Made by a program: the position numbers and the translations under genes. From NCBI GenBank assembly GCA_014236755.1, contig JACCKY010000017.1:1-64000 (forward strand): a stretch of 64,000 nucleotides of DNA, written 5' to 3'. This stretch comes from Candidatus Petromonas tenebris. GTDB taxonomy: Bacteria; Bacillota; Clostridia; Peptostreptococcales; Caminicellaceae. The stretch's first letter is position 1; each line of letters starts with the position of its first letter. The notes below the pieces were generated by a model. The model saw only the letters and a program-made list of their open reading frames with translations. It was not told the DNA's origin and made no database searches. Shown here in pieces: positions 29,645-38,493 of this stretch.

Positions 29645-30544
29645 GTGAGAGAAATTATAGTTGGAGAGAATGAAGCTAATCAGAGATTGGATAGATTTTT
29701 ACTAAAATATTTGAATAAATCTACAAGAGGTAATGTATTTAAGCTTTTGAGGAAAAAAGTAATCAAGGTAAATAATAAAAAGAAGAAAGAAAACTACTAT
29801 CTAAAACTAAATGACAAGATACAGTTTTTTTTATCAGATGAAGCTCTAGAAGAGTTAAGGCAGGAAGAAGAAATGGTTCTGAGTAAAAATGTAAATCTTG
29901 ATATAGTATATGAAGATGATGAAATACTGGTTGTCAATAAACCTAAGGGATTATTAACCCATCCAAACAAAAATGAGTATAAAAAAACTTTGACTACAAG
30001 GGTGCAAACATATTTAAATCATCTTGCAACCAGAACCTTTAAACCTGCGTCTGTTAACAGGCTGGATCGAAATACAAGTGGGTTGATACTTTTTTGCAAG
30101 ACCTATGATGCACTGAAGAAATATAATAAAATGATGAGAAATAGGGAGATAAAGAAATATTATATATGTATAGTTCATGGAAGGGTAAAGAGAAAAGGAG
30201 AAATCAAGGGATATCTAGATAAAGATCATCAGAAGAACATTGTAAAAATAAGGGAAGATAATTCCGATGGTAAGGGACGATTTATTCACACAAGATATAA
30301 ACCCTTAGAATATATAAAAAACTATACTCTTCTGGAGGTGGAAATACTTACTGGAAGGACTCATCAGATCAGAGCCTCTCTAAGTAAAATTGGGCACCCT
30401 ATTGTTGGAGATACTAAATACGGAGGCAAGAAGGTAAAAAATGTTACGACCCAAGTACTTCATGCATACAAACTGATTGTTGGAGATAAGATTATTGTAA
30501 AAGATAGTGATGAAATAAAGGATATAATAGGCAAATTAAGCTAA
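29645..30544 (+). CDS. Pseudouridine synthase, RluA family
   Basis: A 299-residue RluA-type enzyme with an N-terminal S4 domain (ANQRLDRFLLKYLNKSTRGN) and the catalytic motif VNRLDRNTSGLILF, whose Asp is the nucleophile. LLEVEILTGRTHQIRASL is also diagnostic. It is in the RluC/RluD group and probably modifies 23S rRNA; the exact uridines cannot be told. The start is GTG after GTGGTGATAAA. Its stop codon lies inside the terminator stem at 30538. Confidence 0.9.
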   Translation: MREIIVGENEANQRLDRFLLKYLNKSTRGNVFKLLRKKVIKVNNKKKKENYYLKLNDKIQFFLSDEALEELRQEEEMVLSKNVNLDIVYEDDEILVVNKPKGLLTHPNKNEYKKTLTTRVQTYLNHLATRTFKPASVNRLDRNTSGLILFCKTYDALKKYNKMMRNREIKKYYICIVHGRVKRKGEIKGYLDKDHQKNIVKIREDNSDGKGRFIHTRYKPLEYIKNYTLLEVEILTGRTHQIRASLSKIGHPIVGDTKYGGKKVKNVTTQVLHAYKLIVGDKIIVKDSDEIKDIIGKLS

Positions 30545-30578
30545 TACATATAATAAATTACAGGCATTAGCTTTTTTT
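30538..30578 (+). terminator. Terminator after the RluA-family gene
   Basis: AAGCTAAT, which contains the stop codon, pairs with ATTAGCTT followed by TTTTTA. Repeat A2 starts immediately downstream. Confidence 0.75.
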
Positions 30579-30865
30579 ATAGTAAAGGAACTCCAACATT
30601 AAAAAAAAAATTGCAGGTATAAAACAAAGTAAATTCAAGTGATGCAAGAAATTGCAAATTTTTACCAGTTAAATGTTAAAAAGGCTGACAGCTAACTGCT
30701 GACCGCTCATGGCAAAAAGGTGACAGGTGACGGGCTACAGGAAAGACCCTAAAGAACGACTAGGATTTTCCAAGAGCTAAGAGCTAAGAACTAAGAACTA
30801 ATCAGGGCTACCAACTACGAACTACTAACTACGAACTAACAAAGCGTCGCTAGACGCTTTTGTTC
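30579..30865 (+). repeat. Dispersed repeat family A, copy A2
   Basis: The most complete copy, 287 bases from TATAGTAAAGGAACTC to the hairpin AAAGCGTC-GCTA-GACGCTTTTG at 30841-30861. An extra AGGTGAC unit compared with A1 shows expansion of short direct repeats. It begins straight after the upstream gene's terminator, like A1. It fills most of the 389-base gap before the HEPN gene. Confidence 0.9.
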
Positions 30866-30894
30866 TGACATAACAGCTGATATCGTAATATAAT
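30865..30894 (+). promoter_or_regulatory. Promoter for the orphan HEPN gene
   Basis: CTGACA at 30865-30870 and TATAAT at 30889-30894 are spaced by 18 bases. They begin exactly where the terminator hairpin of repeat A2 ends. This suggests the HEPN gene is a separate, live transcription unit. Confidence 0.6.
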
Positions 30895-30933
30895 AATATA
30901 GACCCTATATTTGCTGAAAGGAATGATCTGAGA

Positions 30934-31758
30934 TTGGTAGAGTCTTATAATGTATTGACTAAGTTAATAGATAGATACGACTATGGAGGAGCATTGCAGG
31001 TAATTAAAGAGATGGGATTTGAAAACAGTGACGCTGCTATATTAATAGAGTCATGCAAATATGCAGTTAACTTTGATTTTGAAACTGCCTTTAGTATTTT
31101 GGACAGATTGTCAGAAGTAAGAAAAAACAAAAGTGAAATAAAGGGGCTGGTTTCAAATCTAGAAAGCCTCATTAGGGGTGAACCTAATGATATGTTTTCA
31201 GAGCTTATTGAAAATATAAAATTTCAGATAGTAAATGAAGAATATATAGATTTTTTGGGAAGAGTTTATAGATTTAAAGAAGCCATATTCAAATATATTT
31301 TTATTAAAAAACATTTAAATAAAAACCAATTTTCGTTTTTACTTGATATTATGTCTAAAAGAAGAATACTAAAGATATTAAGAAAAAAATATAAAATATA
31401 TAATTCAAATATGGTTTATGCTATAACGACTTATATAAATAGATATTTAAGCGATGAAAAAAGATACGTTGAAATAGCAAAGATATTAAATTCTGAAAAA
31501 ATGACTAATCTTATAGAACTTAGAAATAACTCAATAGTAGGGCACGGATTTAAGGGTGTGAGCAGAGAAGATATAGTAAAGGTTTATGGAAATCCTTATC
31601 ATGTATTGGATGATTTTAAACATTGTTTAAATCTATTGGACGTTAAATTATTTGAATATAAATATAGCAAACTAAACGATATTATAAAAAAAGAGTTAAA
31701 TAAGCCAGATGAATGTGATATGGGAGAAAACTTTGGCATTGTACCTAACATGATTTAA
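30934..31758 (+). CDS. Orphan HEPN-domain protein resembling the C-terminal half of Csm6
   Basis: The 274-residue protein is mostly helical. The key feature is ELRNNSIVGHGFKGVS, giving R197-x6-H204, the HEPN RNase motif in the form found in Csm6/Csx1-type ribonucleases (RN-x-S-I-x-x-HG). The N-terminal segment LIDRYDYGGALQVI also resembles the start of the Csm6 HEPN region. The CARF domain that senses cyclic oligoadenylate in Csm6 is missing. No cas gene or CRISPR array is in the window. The start is TTG 30934, ten bases after AAAGGAA; an in-frame stop at 30886 limits extension. It could be a decayed Csm6, a stand-alone RNase or a toxin. lepB follows after 39 bases. The family link is my reading and unverified by search. 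Confidence 0.7.
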   Translation: MVESYNVLTKLIDRYDYGGALQVIKEMGFENSDAAILIESCKYAVNFDFETAFSILDRLSEVRKNKSEIKGLVSNLESLIRGEPNDMFSELIENIKFQIVNEEYIDFLGRVYRFKEAIFKYIFIKKHLNKNQFSFLLDIMSKRRILKILRKKYKIYNSNMVYAITTYINRYLSDEKRYVEIAKILNSEKMTNLIELRNNSIVGHGFKGVSREDIVKVYGNPYHVLDDFKHCLNLLDVKLFEYKYSKLNDIIKKELNKPDECDMGENFGIVPNMI

Positions 31759-31797
31759 TGGTAGAATATATTTGTGAAATTAGAAAGGAAGATATAA

Positions 31798-32319
31798 ATG
31801 GCTAAAGAAATATTTGAATGGGTAAAAACTATTATTATTTCAGTTATTATAGCCCTTTTTATTACTGCATTTATTAGACCTACCTTGGTAAAAGGGCATT
31901 CAATGTATCCGACTCTAGAACCCAATAATTATTTAATAATCAACAAAATACCCTATATGCTTCATGAACCTCAAAGAGGGGATATAGTAGTTTTTAAATC
32001 TCATTTAAAGGCAATTGATGGTGATGAAAAGGATTTAATTAAAAGAGTAATAGCTGTTGAAGGGGACAAATTGGTAATAAAAGATGGTAAAGTTTTTGTT
32101 AATGGAAAAGAGATGAAAGAAAATTATATAAATGGAAATTATACTAGTGGTAATATAGATATAGTTGTGCCAGAAGGAAAGGTTTTCGTTATGGGCGACA
32201 ATAGACCCAACAGTTTAGATAGTAGAAGTCCCGATGTCGGGCTTGTAGATGTAGACGACATAAGAGGAAAGGTATTAGTAAGATTATTTCCATTTAATGA
32301 AATAGGAACAGTAGATTAG
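31798..32319 (+). CDS. lepB: Signal peptidase I
   Basis: A 173-residue membrane serine protease that removes signal peptides from exported proteins. One N-terminal membrane helix is followed by the nucleophile S35 in KGHSMYPT and the general base K82 in LIKRVIAVEGD. GDNRPNSLDSR is the C-terminal signature. The size is typical for Gram-positive SipS types. AGGAAG precedes the ATG. It follows the HEPN gene closely and may share its transcript. Confidence 0.95.
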   Translation: MAKEIFEWVKTIIISVIIALFITAFIRPTLVKGHSMYPTLEPNNYLIINKIPYMLHEPQRGDIVVFKSHLKAIDGDEKDLIKRVIAVEGDKLVIKDGKVFVNGKEMKENYINGNYTSGNIDIVVPEGKVFVMGDNRPNSLDSRSPDVGLVDVDDIRGKVLVRLFPFNEIGTVD

Positions 32320-32343
32320 ACTTGAAAAAATTGTCAAATATCA

Positions 32344-32372
32344 AATTAGAGATTTTTCTCTGATTTTTTGTT
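32344..32372 (+). terminator. Terminator after lepB
   Basis: AAATTAGAGA pairs with TCTCTGATTTTTTG across a short T loop. Confidence 0.65.
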
Positions 32373-32429
32373 TATTTTAGGTATTAACTGCACATCCTAT
32401 AAGTGATAAACTTATAAGGAGGTATGTAA

Positions 32430-32855
32430 ATGAAAGTAAGAGATTTAATGACTACGAATGTAACTGCAGCAAATATAAACAGTAGCGTAACAGAAATCGC
32501 AAAAAATATGAAAGACTTGAATGTTGGTGCAATACCTGTTTGTGATAACAGTAATAATGTAGTGGGGATAGTTACGGATAGAGATATAGTTTTAAGAAAT
32601 GTTGCTGATGGAGGTAATAAAACAAAAGCTCAGGATGTCATGTCAGGGCATGTAGTTTCAGTTGCTCCTGATACCCACCCTCATGAAGCGGCAAGGATTA
32701 TGGCTGAAAATCAAATAAGAAGACTTCCCGTAGTAGAAAACGGAAAGCTTGTAGGAATCCTTTCAATAGGTGACTTTGCAACTCAAGATATATATGTAAA
32801 TGAAGCTGGAGAAGCTTTAAGCAGTATTTCGACCCCAAGTCGACCAATGAAATAA
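32430..32855 (+). CDS. CBS-domain pair protein
   Basis: A 141-residue protein made of two tandem CBS domains (about 1-60 and 70-125), with the repeated pattern VRDLMTTNV...VGIVTDRDIVLRNV and DVMSGHVVSVAPD...LVGILSIGDFA. Such pairs bind adenine nucleotides and act as small energy sensors. AAGGAGG precedes the ATG. It is monocistronic, with its own terminator at 32863. No partner domain is attached, so its target is unknown. Confidence 0.9.
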   Translation: MKVRDLMTTNVTAANINSSVTEIAKNMKDLNVGAIPVCDNSNNVVGIVTDRDIVLRNVADGGNKTKAQDVMSGHVVSVAPDTHPHEAARIMAENQIRRLPVVENGKLVGILSIGDFATQDIYVNEAGEALSSISTPSRPMK

Positions 32856-32862
32856 ATAAAAG

Positions 32863-32902
32863 CTAAAGTTCCTGTGAAAACAGGAACTTTTAGTTTTTAT
32901 AT
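32863..32902 (+). terminator. Terminator after the CBS gene
   Basis: AAAGTTCCTGT pairs with ACAGGAACTTT over GAAA and is followed by TAGTTTTT. Confidence 0.88.
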
Positions 32903-32971
32903 AAGAGAATTTGGTATATATTAATAATGTGAGAGAAAATAATATATAAAAAATTATGGGGGAAAGATAAG

Positions 32972-34630
32972 ATGGGCAGCAAGGTAAATATTACGTTGAA
33001 AAATGGAAAAACGATAAAAGTAGAAAGAGGGACTACTCTTGAAAAAGTAAGTCAAACAGTGCAGGATGACTATAAAGCAATAATAGTAGCTGCCAAAGTA
33101 AATAATAAATTAAAGGAGTTAAACTATCAAGTAGAAAGAGATACTAAAGTTGAATTTATAGATTTAACAACTATAGATGGGCAGAGGATCTATCAGAGGG
33201 GACTTTCATTTGTGTTTATAAGGGCTGCAATGGAACTTCTTCCTGATTGCAAAGTAAGTGTAGAGCATTCCTTAAGTAAAGGCCTTTACTGCGAAATACG
33301 TTATAAAAGACCAATAAATGAAAAGGATGTAGAAAATATTGAAGAGAGAATGAAGGAGATAATTGATGAAGATATTCCCTTTATTAAGGAAAAGGTGGCA
33401 AAAGAGAAGGCAAGAGAAATATTTAAAAAGTACGGAATGGAAGCAAAGGAAAAGCTGCTGAAATATAGAAATAAAGATTTTATAAATATTTATAGTTGTG
33501 GTTGGCTTAAAAATTATTTTTATGGCTATATGGTTCCAAGCACTGGTTATCTTAAAAAATTCAGATTAAAATTTTTTCTTCCAGGTGTAATTATACAATA
33601 TCCAACCAAGGAAGAACCGAATAAAATTCCTGAATTTTTTCAACAAAGTAAGCTGGCTTCTATTTTTAGAGAAGCGGAAGTTTGGGGTAATATACTGGAT
33701 GTAGGATATGTTGCAAATCTCAACGAGTTGATTGAACAAAATAAATATCCTGAGATTATAAGGATATCAGAGGCCCTACATGAAAAGAAGGTAGCAAAAA
33801 TAGCAGATATGATTACAGAAAGCAAAAAGAGAGTTGTACTCATAGCAGGACCATCTTCTTCGGGAAAGACGACCTTTGCTCAAAGATTGTTAATTCAGCT
33901 AAGAGTAAACGGGCAAAGACCAGTTACCCTTTCTACTGATGATTATTTTGTAGATAGAGAAAAGACTCCTAAGGATGAAGAAGGAAATTATGATTTCGAA
34001 TCTATTGAAGCAGTAGATCTAGAGTTGTTTAATTATCACCTTTCTAAACTAATACAAGGGGAAGAAGTAGAAATTCCTAAGTTTAATTTCCATGAGGGGC
34101 GCAGGGAATATCAGGGTAACATACTTAAGATCAGAGAAGATCAGCCAATAATAATAGAAGGTATACACGGACTGAACGAAAGGCTTACAAAAGACATTCC
34201 ACAAAACAAAAAATTCAAAATCTATATAAGTGCACTGACCCAATTAAATATAGATGATCACAATAGAATACCTACAACGGATACAAGACTCATTAGAAGA
34301 ATAGTAAGGGACAGTAAATATAGAGGACATTCTGCACTGACTACTTTAAGATTGTGGAAGTCAGTAAGAAGGGGAGAGGAGAAAAATATATTTCCTTTCC
34401 AGGAGGAAGCAGATATAATGTTTAACTCAGCTTTGGTTTATGAGCTGGCAGTTTTAAAAAAATATGCTAAACCTTTATTAAAGGAAATAAGTGAAAAGGA
34501 ACCAGAATATATTGAAGCAAAGAGGCTTTTGAAGTTTCTCAGTTATTTTAAATCCATAGAGGACGACAAATATATTCTTCAAACGTCTATACTTAAAGAA
34601 TTTATAGGAGGAAGTTGTTTCGTGGAATAA
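32972..34630 (+). CDS. TGS-domain nucleoside (uridine-like) kinase
   Basis: A 552-residue fusion. The N-terminal ~65 residues form a TGS domain (VNITLKNGKTIKVERGTTLE). The following region resembles the second additional domain of threonyl-tRNA synthetase. The C-terminal half is a phosphoribulokinase/uridine kinase domain with P-loop GPSSSGKTT at 293-301 and DDYFVDREKTP. This architecture is widespread in Clostridia and annotated as nucleoside kinase. It may phosphorylate uridine or cytidine; the role of the synthetase-like half is unclear and could be regulatory RNA or amino acid sensing. GGGGGAAAG precedes the ATG. Confidence 0.88.
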   Translation: MGSKVNITLKNGKTIKVERGTTLEKVSQTVQDDYKAIIVAAKVNNKLKELNYQVERDTKVEFIDLTTIDGQRIYQRGLSFVFIRAAMELLPDCKVSVEHSLSKGLYCEIRYKRPINEKDVENIEERMKEIIDEDIPFIKEKVAKEKAREIFKKYGMEAKEKLLKYRNKDFINIYSCGWLKNYFYGYMVPSTGYLKKFRLKFFLPGVIIQYPTKEEPNKIPEFFQQSKLASIFREAEVWGNILDVGYVANLNELIEQNKYPEIIRISEALHEKKVAKIADMITESKKRVVLIAGPSSSGKTTFAQRLLIQLRVNGQRPVTLSTDDYFVDREKTPKDEEGNYDFESIEAVDLELFNYHLSKLIQGEEVEIPKFNFHEGRREYQGNILKIREDQPIIIEGIHGLNERLTKDIPQNKKFKIYISALTQLNIDDHNRIPTTDTRLIRRIVRDSKYRGHSALTTLRLWKSVRRGEEKNIFPFQEEADIMFNSALVYELAVLKKYAKPLLKEISEKEPEYIEAKRLLKFLSYFKSIEDDKYILQTSILKEFIGGSCFVE

Positions 34631-34723
34631 ATTCATTTTCTATTGACTATAGGAGATCTTTACTTTAAAGTGAAAGTTATAGTAACAGTATTTTAAATAA
34701 CAGACAATTGGGAGATGAATTGC

Positions 34724-35641
34724 ATGCAGCTTTTACTAAAAAGGTTGGTTGAGCAAAATAGGCATTATACGAAGTATGGTAAGGTTGCCAATTATATACC
34801 GGAACTAGGTAAAATGGACCCCGATAAACTAGGCATAGTTATTGTGGATACGGGAGGGAAGATATATAGGGCAGGAGACTATGATTTGAAATTTACTTTG
34901 CAAAGTATGTCTAAGCCAATAGTGCTGCTTTTAGCCTTAATGGATAATGGAGAGGAGACCGTGTTTAAGAAAGTAGGTAAGGAACCTACTGGGGATCCCT
35001 TTAATTCTATGAGAAAACTAGAGACATTGAGTCCCCCAAAACCTCTCAATCCAATGATTAATGCAGGGGCAATAACTGTAACTTCTCTAATTAAGGGCAA
35101 AGATAGCAAGGAAAAGTTTGAGAGAATTTTGGATATGGTTAGAAAAATATCAAATAATCCTAGGCTCAATATAAATATGGATGTATATTTGAGTGAGAAG
35201 AAAACCGGAGATAGAAACCGTGCAATAGCTTACTTTTTAAAGGATGTGGGAATCCTTGAAGGCGATGTGGAAGAAGCTTTGGATTTATATTTTAAACAAT
35301 GCTCTATAGAAGTTACCTGTGAAGATATTGCAAATATAGGAATGTTTTTGGCAAATCAAGGAATAGATAGGAAAACCGGTAAAGTTATAGCACCTAAATA
35401 CCTGACGCAAATAGTTAAAACCTTTATGGTCACTTGTGGAATGTATGATGAATCAGGAGAGTTTGCCATAAATGTAGGGGTGCCCTCAAAAAGCGGTGTC
35501 AGTGGTGGAATAATAAGTGCAGTTCCAAATAGAATGGGAATAGGTGTTATTGGTCCGGCCTTAAACGCAAAAGGCAACAGTATAGCAGGAGTTAAGCTGC
35601 TTATGGATTTGTCAAGAGAATTAAAACTCAGTATATTTTAG
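34724..35641 (+). CDS. glsA: Glutaminase A
   Basis: A 305-residue glutaminase hydrolysing glutamine to glutamate and ammonia. The beta-lactamase-like serine site is TLQSMSKP (S-x2-K). Other family motifs are NPMINAGAI, TGDRNRAIAYFLK and CSIEVTCEDIA. The ATG at 34724 is chosen because GGGAG lies nine bases before it; the ATG at 34715 is immediately adjacent to that site. It ends four bases before the in-frame ATG of the nitroreductase, so the two genes are probably coupled. Confidence 0.93.
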   Translation: MQLLLKRLVEQNRHYTKYGKVANYIPELGKMDPDKLGIVIVDTGGKIYRAGDYDLKFTLQSMSKPIVLLLALMDNGEETVFKKVGKEPTGDPFNSMRKLETLSPPKPLNPMINAGAITVTSLIKGKDSKEKFERILDMVRKISNNPRLNINMDVYLSEKKTGDRNRAIAYFLKDVGILEGDVEEALDLYFKQCSIEVTCEDIANIGMFLANQGIDRKTGKVIAPKYLTQIVKTFMVTCGMYDESGEFAINVGVPSKSGVSGGIISAVPNRMGIGVIGPALNAKGNSIAGVKLLMDLSRELKLSIF

Positions 35642-35654
35642 AGGAATGATAGGT

Positions 35655-36512
35655 ATGAATACAATTTCCCTTTTAAAATCTAGAAAGTCTGTCAGGCGAT
35701 TTTCAAATAAGGATGTAAATCTTGAGAAACTAGATAGAGTTGTTTTTGCAGGAATTAATTCAAAGCCCTTGGATGAAAATATCAATCTTAAATTTAAACT
35801 TATTGTTAATGGTCATGAATTTGCTAAAGAGTTAAAGGGATATGGTGGGTATTTCGGTGAGGTTTTTGATGCTCCACATTATATAGCTGTAATCACGGAA
35901 AATAAAAGTGGATTTCTTGAAAATCTAGGATATAGAGTAGAGCAGCTAATGATAAAAGCCCATGAGCTTGGTCTAGGTACATGCTGGATTGAGCTGTTTT
36001 TTGGTAGGGATAAAATTAAAAAGTTGCTTAATTTAGAAGGTGAAGATTCAGAGGTTGTAGTAGTTACCCCTATAGGATATGAAAAGATAACAATTATGGA
36101 CAAATTTATTAAAAACTTAAAGGATTCCAGGAGTTATAGAAAATCTTTGAAGGAAATTGTTTATTTTAATAAGTGGGGTTGCATTAGAGAGGCGGAAACA
36201 GAGATAGAATCAAAGTTTCTTAAGATTCTAGATCATGCTCGACTTGCCCCATCATGGGGAAATAAACAGCCGTGGAAGTTTTTGATAAATGACAATAAGG
36301 TTATAGTGTTCGCTAAAAAAGAGGTATTTAGGCGGAAAAATGAATTGAACTATAACCGACTGGATTGTGGTATTATAATGCTATATTTTGAACTAGTAGG
36401 TGAAGAACTGGCGGTTAGAGGAAACTGGAGCATAGAAAAAAAAGATACTTTATGTCACCAATTTGATGTATCAGATAAGTATGAATATATAGGTTCTTTT
36501 ATTATGAAATAG
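35655..36512 (+). CDS. Nitroreductase family protein (TM1586-like)
   Basis: A 285-residue FMN-dependent nitroreductase-fold protein. The N-terminal SLLKSRKSVRRFSNKDV is the usual FMN phosphate-binding region, and HELGLGTCWIELFF is a second family motif. The C-terminal half repeats part of the fold (LDHARLAPSWGNKQPWKF), matching double-domain TM nitroreductases. The start at 35655 is preferred since AGAGGA lies ten bases upstream; ATG 35646 nearly touches it. Its substrate is unknown. Confidence 0.85.
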   Translation: MNTISLLKSRKSVRRFSNKDVNLEKLDRVVFAGINSKPLDENINLKFKLIVNGHEFAKELKGYGGYFGEVFDAPHYIAVITENKSGFLENLGYRVEQLMIKAHELGLGTCWIELFFGRDKIKKLLNLEGEDSEVVVVTPIGYEKITIMDKFIKNLKDSRSYRKSLKEIVYFNKWGCIREAETEIESKFLKILDHARLAPSWGNKQPWKFLINDNKVIVFAKKEVFRRKNELNYNRLDCGIIMLYFELVGEELAVRGNWSIEKKDTLCHQFDVSDKYEYIGSFIMK

Positions 36513-36542
36513 CTTCTTTTATCACAAAGAAGCTATTTTTGC
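36506..36542 (+). terminator. Terminator after the nitroreductase gene
   Basis: AAATAGCTTCTTT pairs with AAAGAAGCTATTT, followed by TTG. The stop codon is within the stem. Confidence 0.8.
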
Positions 36543-36688
36543 GTTAGTAATTAGAAAAATTTTCAATGTTTTTGTTGATTTTTGTAAAAAAAGCAGGAAA
36601 CTTTTACCTTTTGTAGAATTATAATAGCTATGGGAGTAGCTGTGAATAAATAATTTGACATATATAAATAATAGCTGAAGGTGATTAC

Positions 36689-38362
36689 ATGATTTTAGAA
36701 AAAGAAAACAAAAGATACCGCATAAAGAATGATTATTTGTATCTTGTAATAACGCTATTAATATCTTTTTTTATACTTTATATTTCAGTAATATATGAGA
36801 AACAGATATATTACGTCTTTCATAATGTAAACTTTTTAACTAAACATATTATAACTGAGCTAATAACAATTATAATTTCATTTATAATATTTATAAACTG
36901 TTACCATGCCTACAAACATACTAAAAGAATAAGACTGTTGATACTTTCTATGACTTTTTTTATAGTGGGATGTATAGATTTTCTTCATATGATTTCCTAT
37001 GAAGGAATGCCTTATACATTTACGGAAAGCTCAATTGCTGCGGCTACAACCTACTGGATTATTGGCAGGTTGATTATGTCTACTGGAATTCTTATAACCT
37101 CTGTAGTGTATTTTTATAAAAAGGTAAAAAGGATAAATGAAAAACATATTTTGTTAATTAGTATACTTATTGCTATGTTTTTATTTTATATAGTTACATA
37201 TAAGGTTGAATATTTACCGGCCATATTCATTGAAGGAGTAGGACTTGTAAAGCTAAAGATATCTCTTGAATATTTAATAATGATTTTGCAGGCAATGGCT
37301 GTATATTTCTACTTAAGAACCTACAAGAAGTTACAAAGTAAATATATAATATTAATGTGCTGTGGACTTGTACTCAGCATTTTTAGTGAAGCATTATTTA
37401 TTCTTTACAGAAACGTTTATGATACATATAATCTACTAGCACACGTTTACAAAATAGGGAGTTTCTATTTGATTTATCACTCCATATTTAAATATAATGT
37501 TGATATGCCCTATGTACAGCTTAAAAAGGCTCAGGATAGAATAAAGCTTTATGCAAACAACCTTGAGAAAATAGTGGATAAAAGGACGGAACAGGTCAAG
37601 AAAGTAAATGATACACTAATAAAAGAGCTTGACTATGCTAAGAATATTCAGCAAGCCCTACTTCCACCACACAAGATAAGTTTTCAAAATGTTACTTTTA
37701 TATCAGAATATATTCCCTGTGAAAGACTGAGTGGGGATTTTTATGATATTTATGAGATAGATAATGATAATATAGGGATGTACATTTTAGATGTATCGGG
37801 ACACGGAGTGTCAGCAGCTCTGCTTACCATGTTTAGCAAAAATTATATAAAGTCTACAGAGAGACTTATTAAGAGATATAGAGGATTAAAGCCTCATAAA
37901 AATTTAAAAAATTTATATGATGAATTTAATAAATTAAATTTTCCTGAAGAGATGCATATGGTAGTATTTTATGCAGCTTATAACACAACTAACAAAGTCC
38001 TTACATATTGTTCTGGAGGTATGAATTGCTATCCTATTTTAATGCGAAGGGATGGAGGCTACGAATATCTAGACAAGAGCAAAGGGTTTCCAATATGCCA
38101 ATTTAAGGACTTTTATGAACCTGAATACGAGAGTGCAAAGATTCAGTTAAATGCAGGGGATAAAATTATATTTTATACTGATGGTTTGACCGAAAAGCAG
38201 AAAAATACTAGTATAGATAAGGAAGTTCTTATAAATCTCTTGCTGGAAAATAAAGATAAAAATATTGAAGAATTAAATAAAAAGATTTTAAGTGTTTTAA
38301 GGGGTACTAAAGAAGTAATAAATGACGATATAACATATTTTATAATGGAAATAGGCCACTAA
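36689..38362 (+). CDS. Membrane-bound PP2C phosphatase (MASE3-like sensor plus SpoIIE domain)
   Basis: A 557-residue protein. About 250 N-terminal residues form seven or eight membrane helices like the MASE3 sensor domain (motif CIDFLHMISYEGMPY). A coiled segment follows, then a SpoIIE-type PP2C domain from about 330: SGDFYDIYEIDNDNIGMYILD, VSGHGVSAALLTMF and DDITYFIMEI carry the metal-binding Asp residues. It probably dephosphorylates an anti-sigma-factor antagonist in response to a membrane or extracellular signal. It differs from SpoIIE itself, which has ten helices and an FtsZ-binding region. No partner kinase or antagonist gene is adjacent. Confidence 0.88.
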   Translation: MILEKENKRYRIKNDYLYLVITLLISFFILYISVIYEKQIYYVFHNVNFLTKHIITELITIIISFIIFINCYHAYKHTKRIRLLILSMTFFIVGCIDFLHMISYEGMPYTFTESSIAAATTYWIIGRLIMSTGILITSVVYFYKKVKRINEKHILLISILIAMFLFYIVTYKVEYLPAIFIEGVGLVKLKISLEYLIMILQAMAVYFYLRTYKKLQSKYIILMCCGLVLSIFSEALFILYRNVYDTYNLLAHVYKIGSFYLIYHSIFKYNVDMPYVQLKKAQDRIKLYANNLEKIVDKRTEQVKKVNDTLIKELDYAKNIQQALLPPHKISFQNVTFISEYIPCERLSGDFYDIYEIDNDNIGMYILDVSGHGVSAALLTMFSKNYIKSTERLIKRYRGLKPHKNLKNLYDEFNKLNFPEEMHMVVFYAAYNTTNKVLTYCSGGMNCYPILMRRDGGYEYLDKSKGFPICQFKDFYEPEYESAKIQLNAGDKIIFYTDGLTEKQKNTSIDKEVLINLLLENKDKNIEELNKKILSVLRGTKEVINDDITYFIMEIGH

Positions 38363-38493
38363 TTATTTGAGAAATAAGGGTAATCTGAAAACATTGACTA
38401 ATTTTTATAAAAAGAATATAATAAATATAAATTGTCGAAAATATTCTTAAATTTACTATATAAAAAACTATTCTGATAAAAAGGAGCTTTGCT

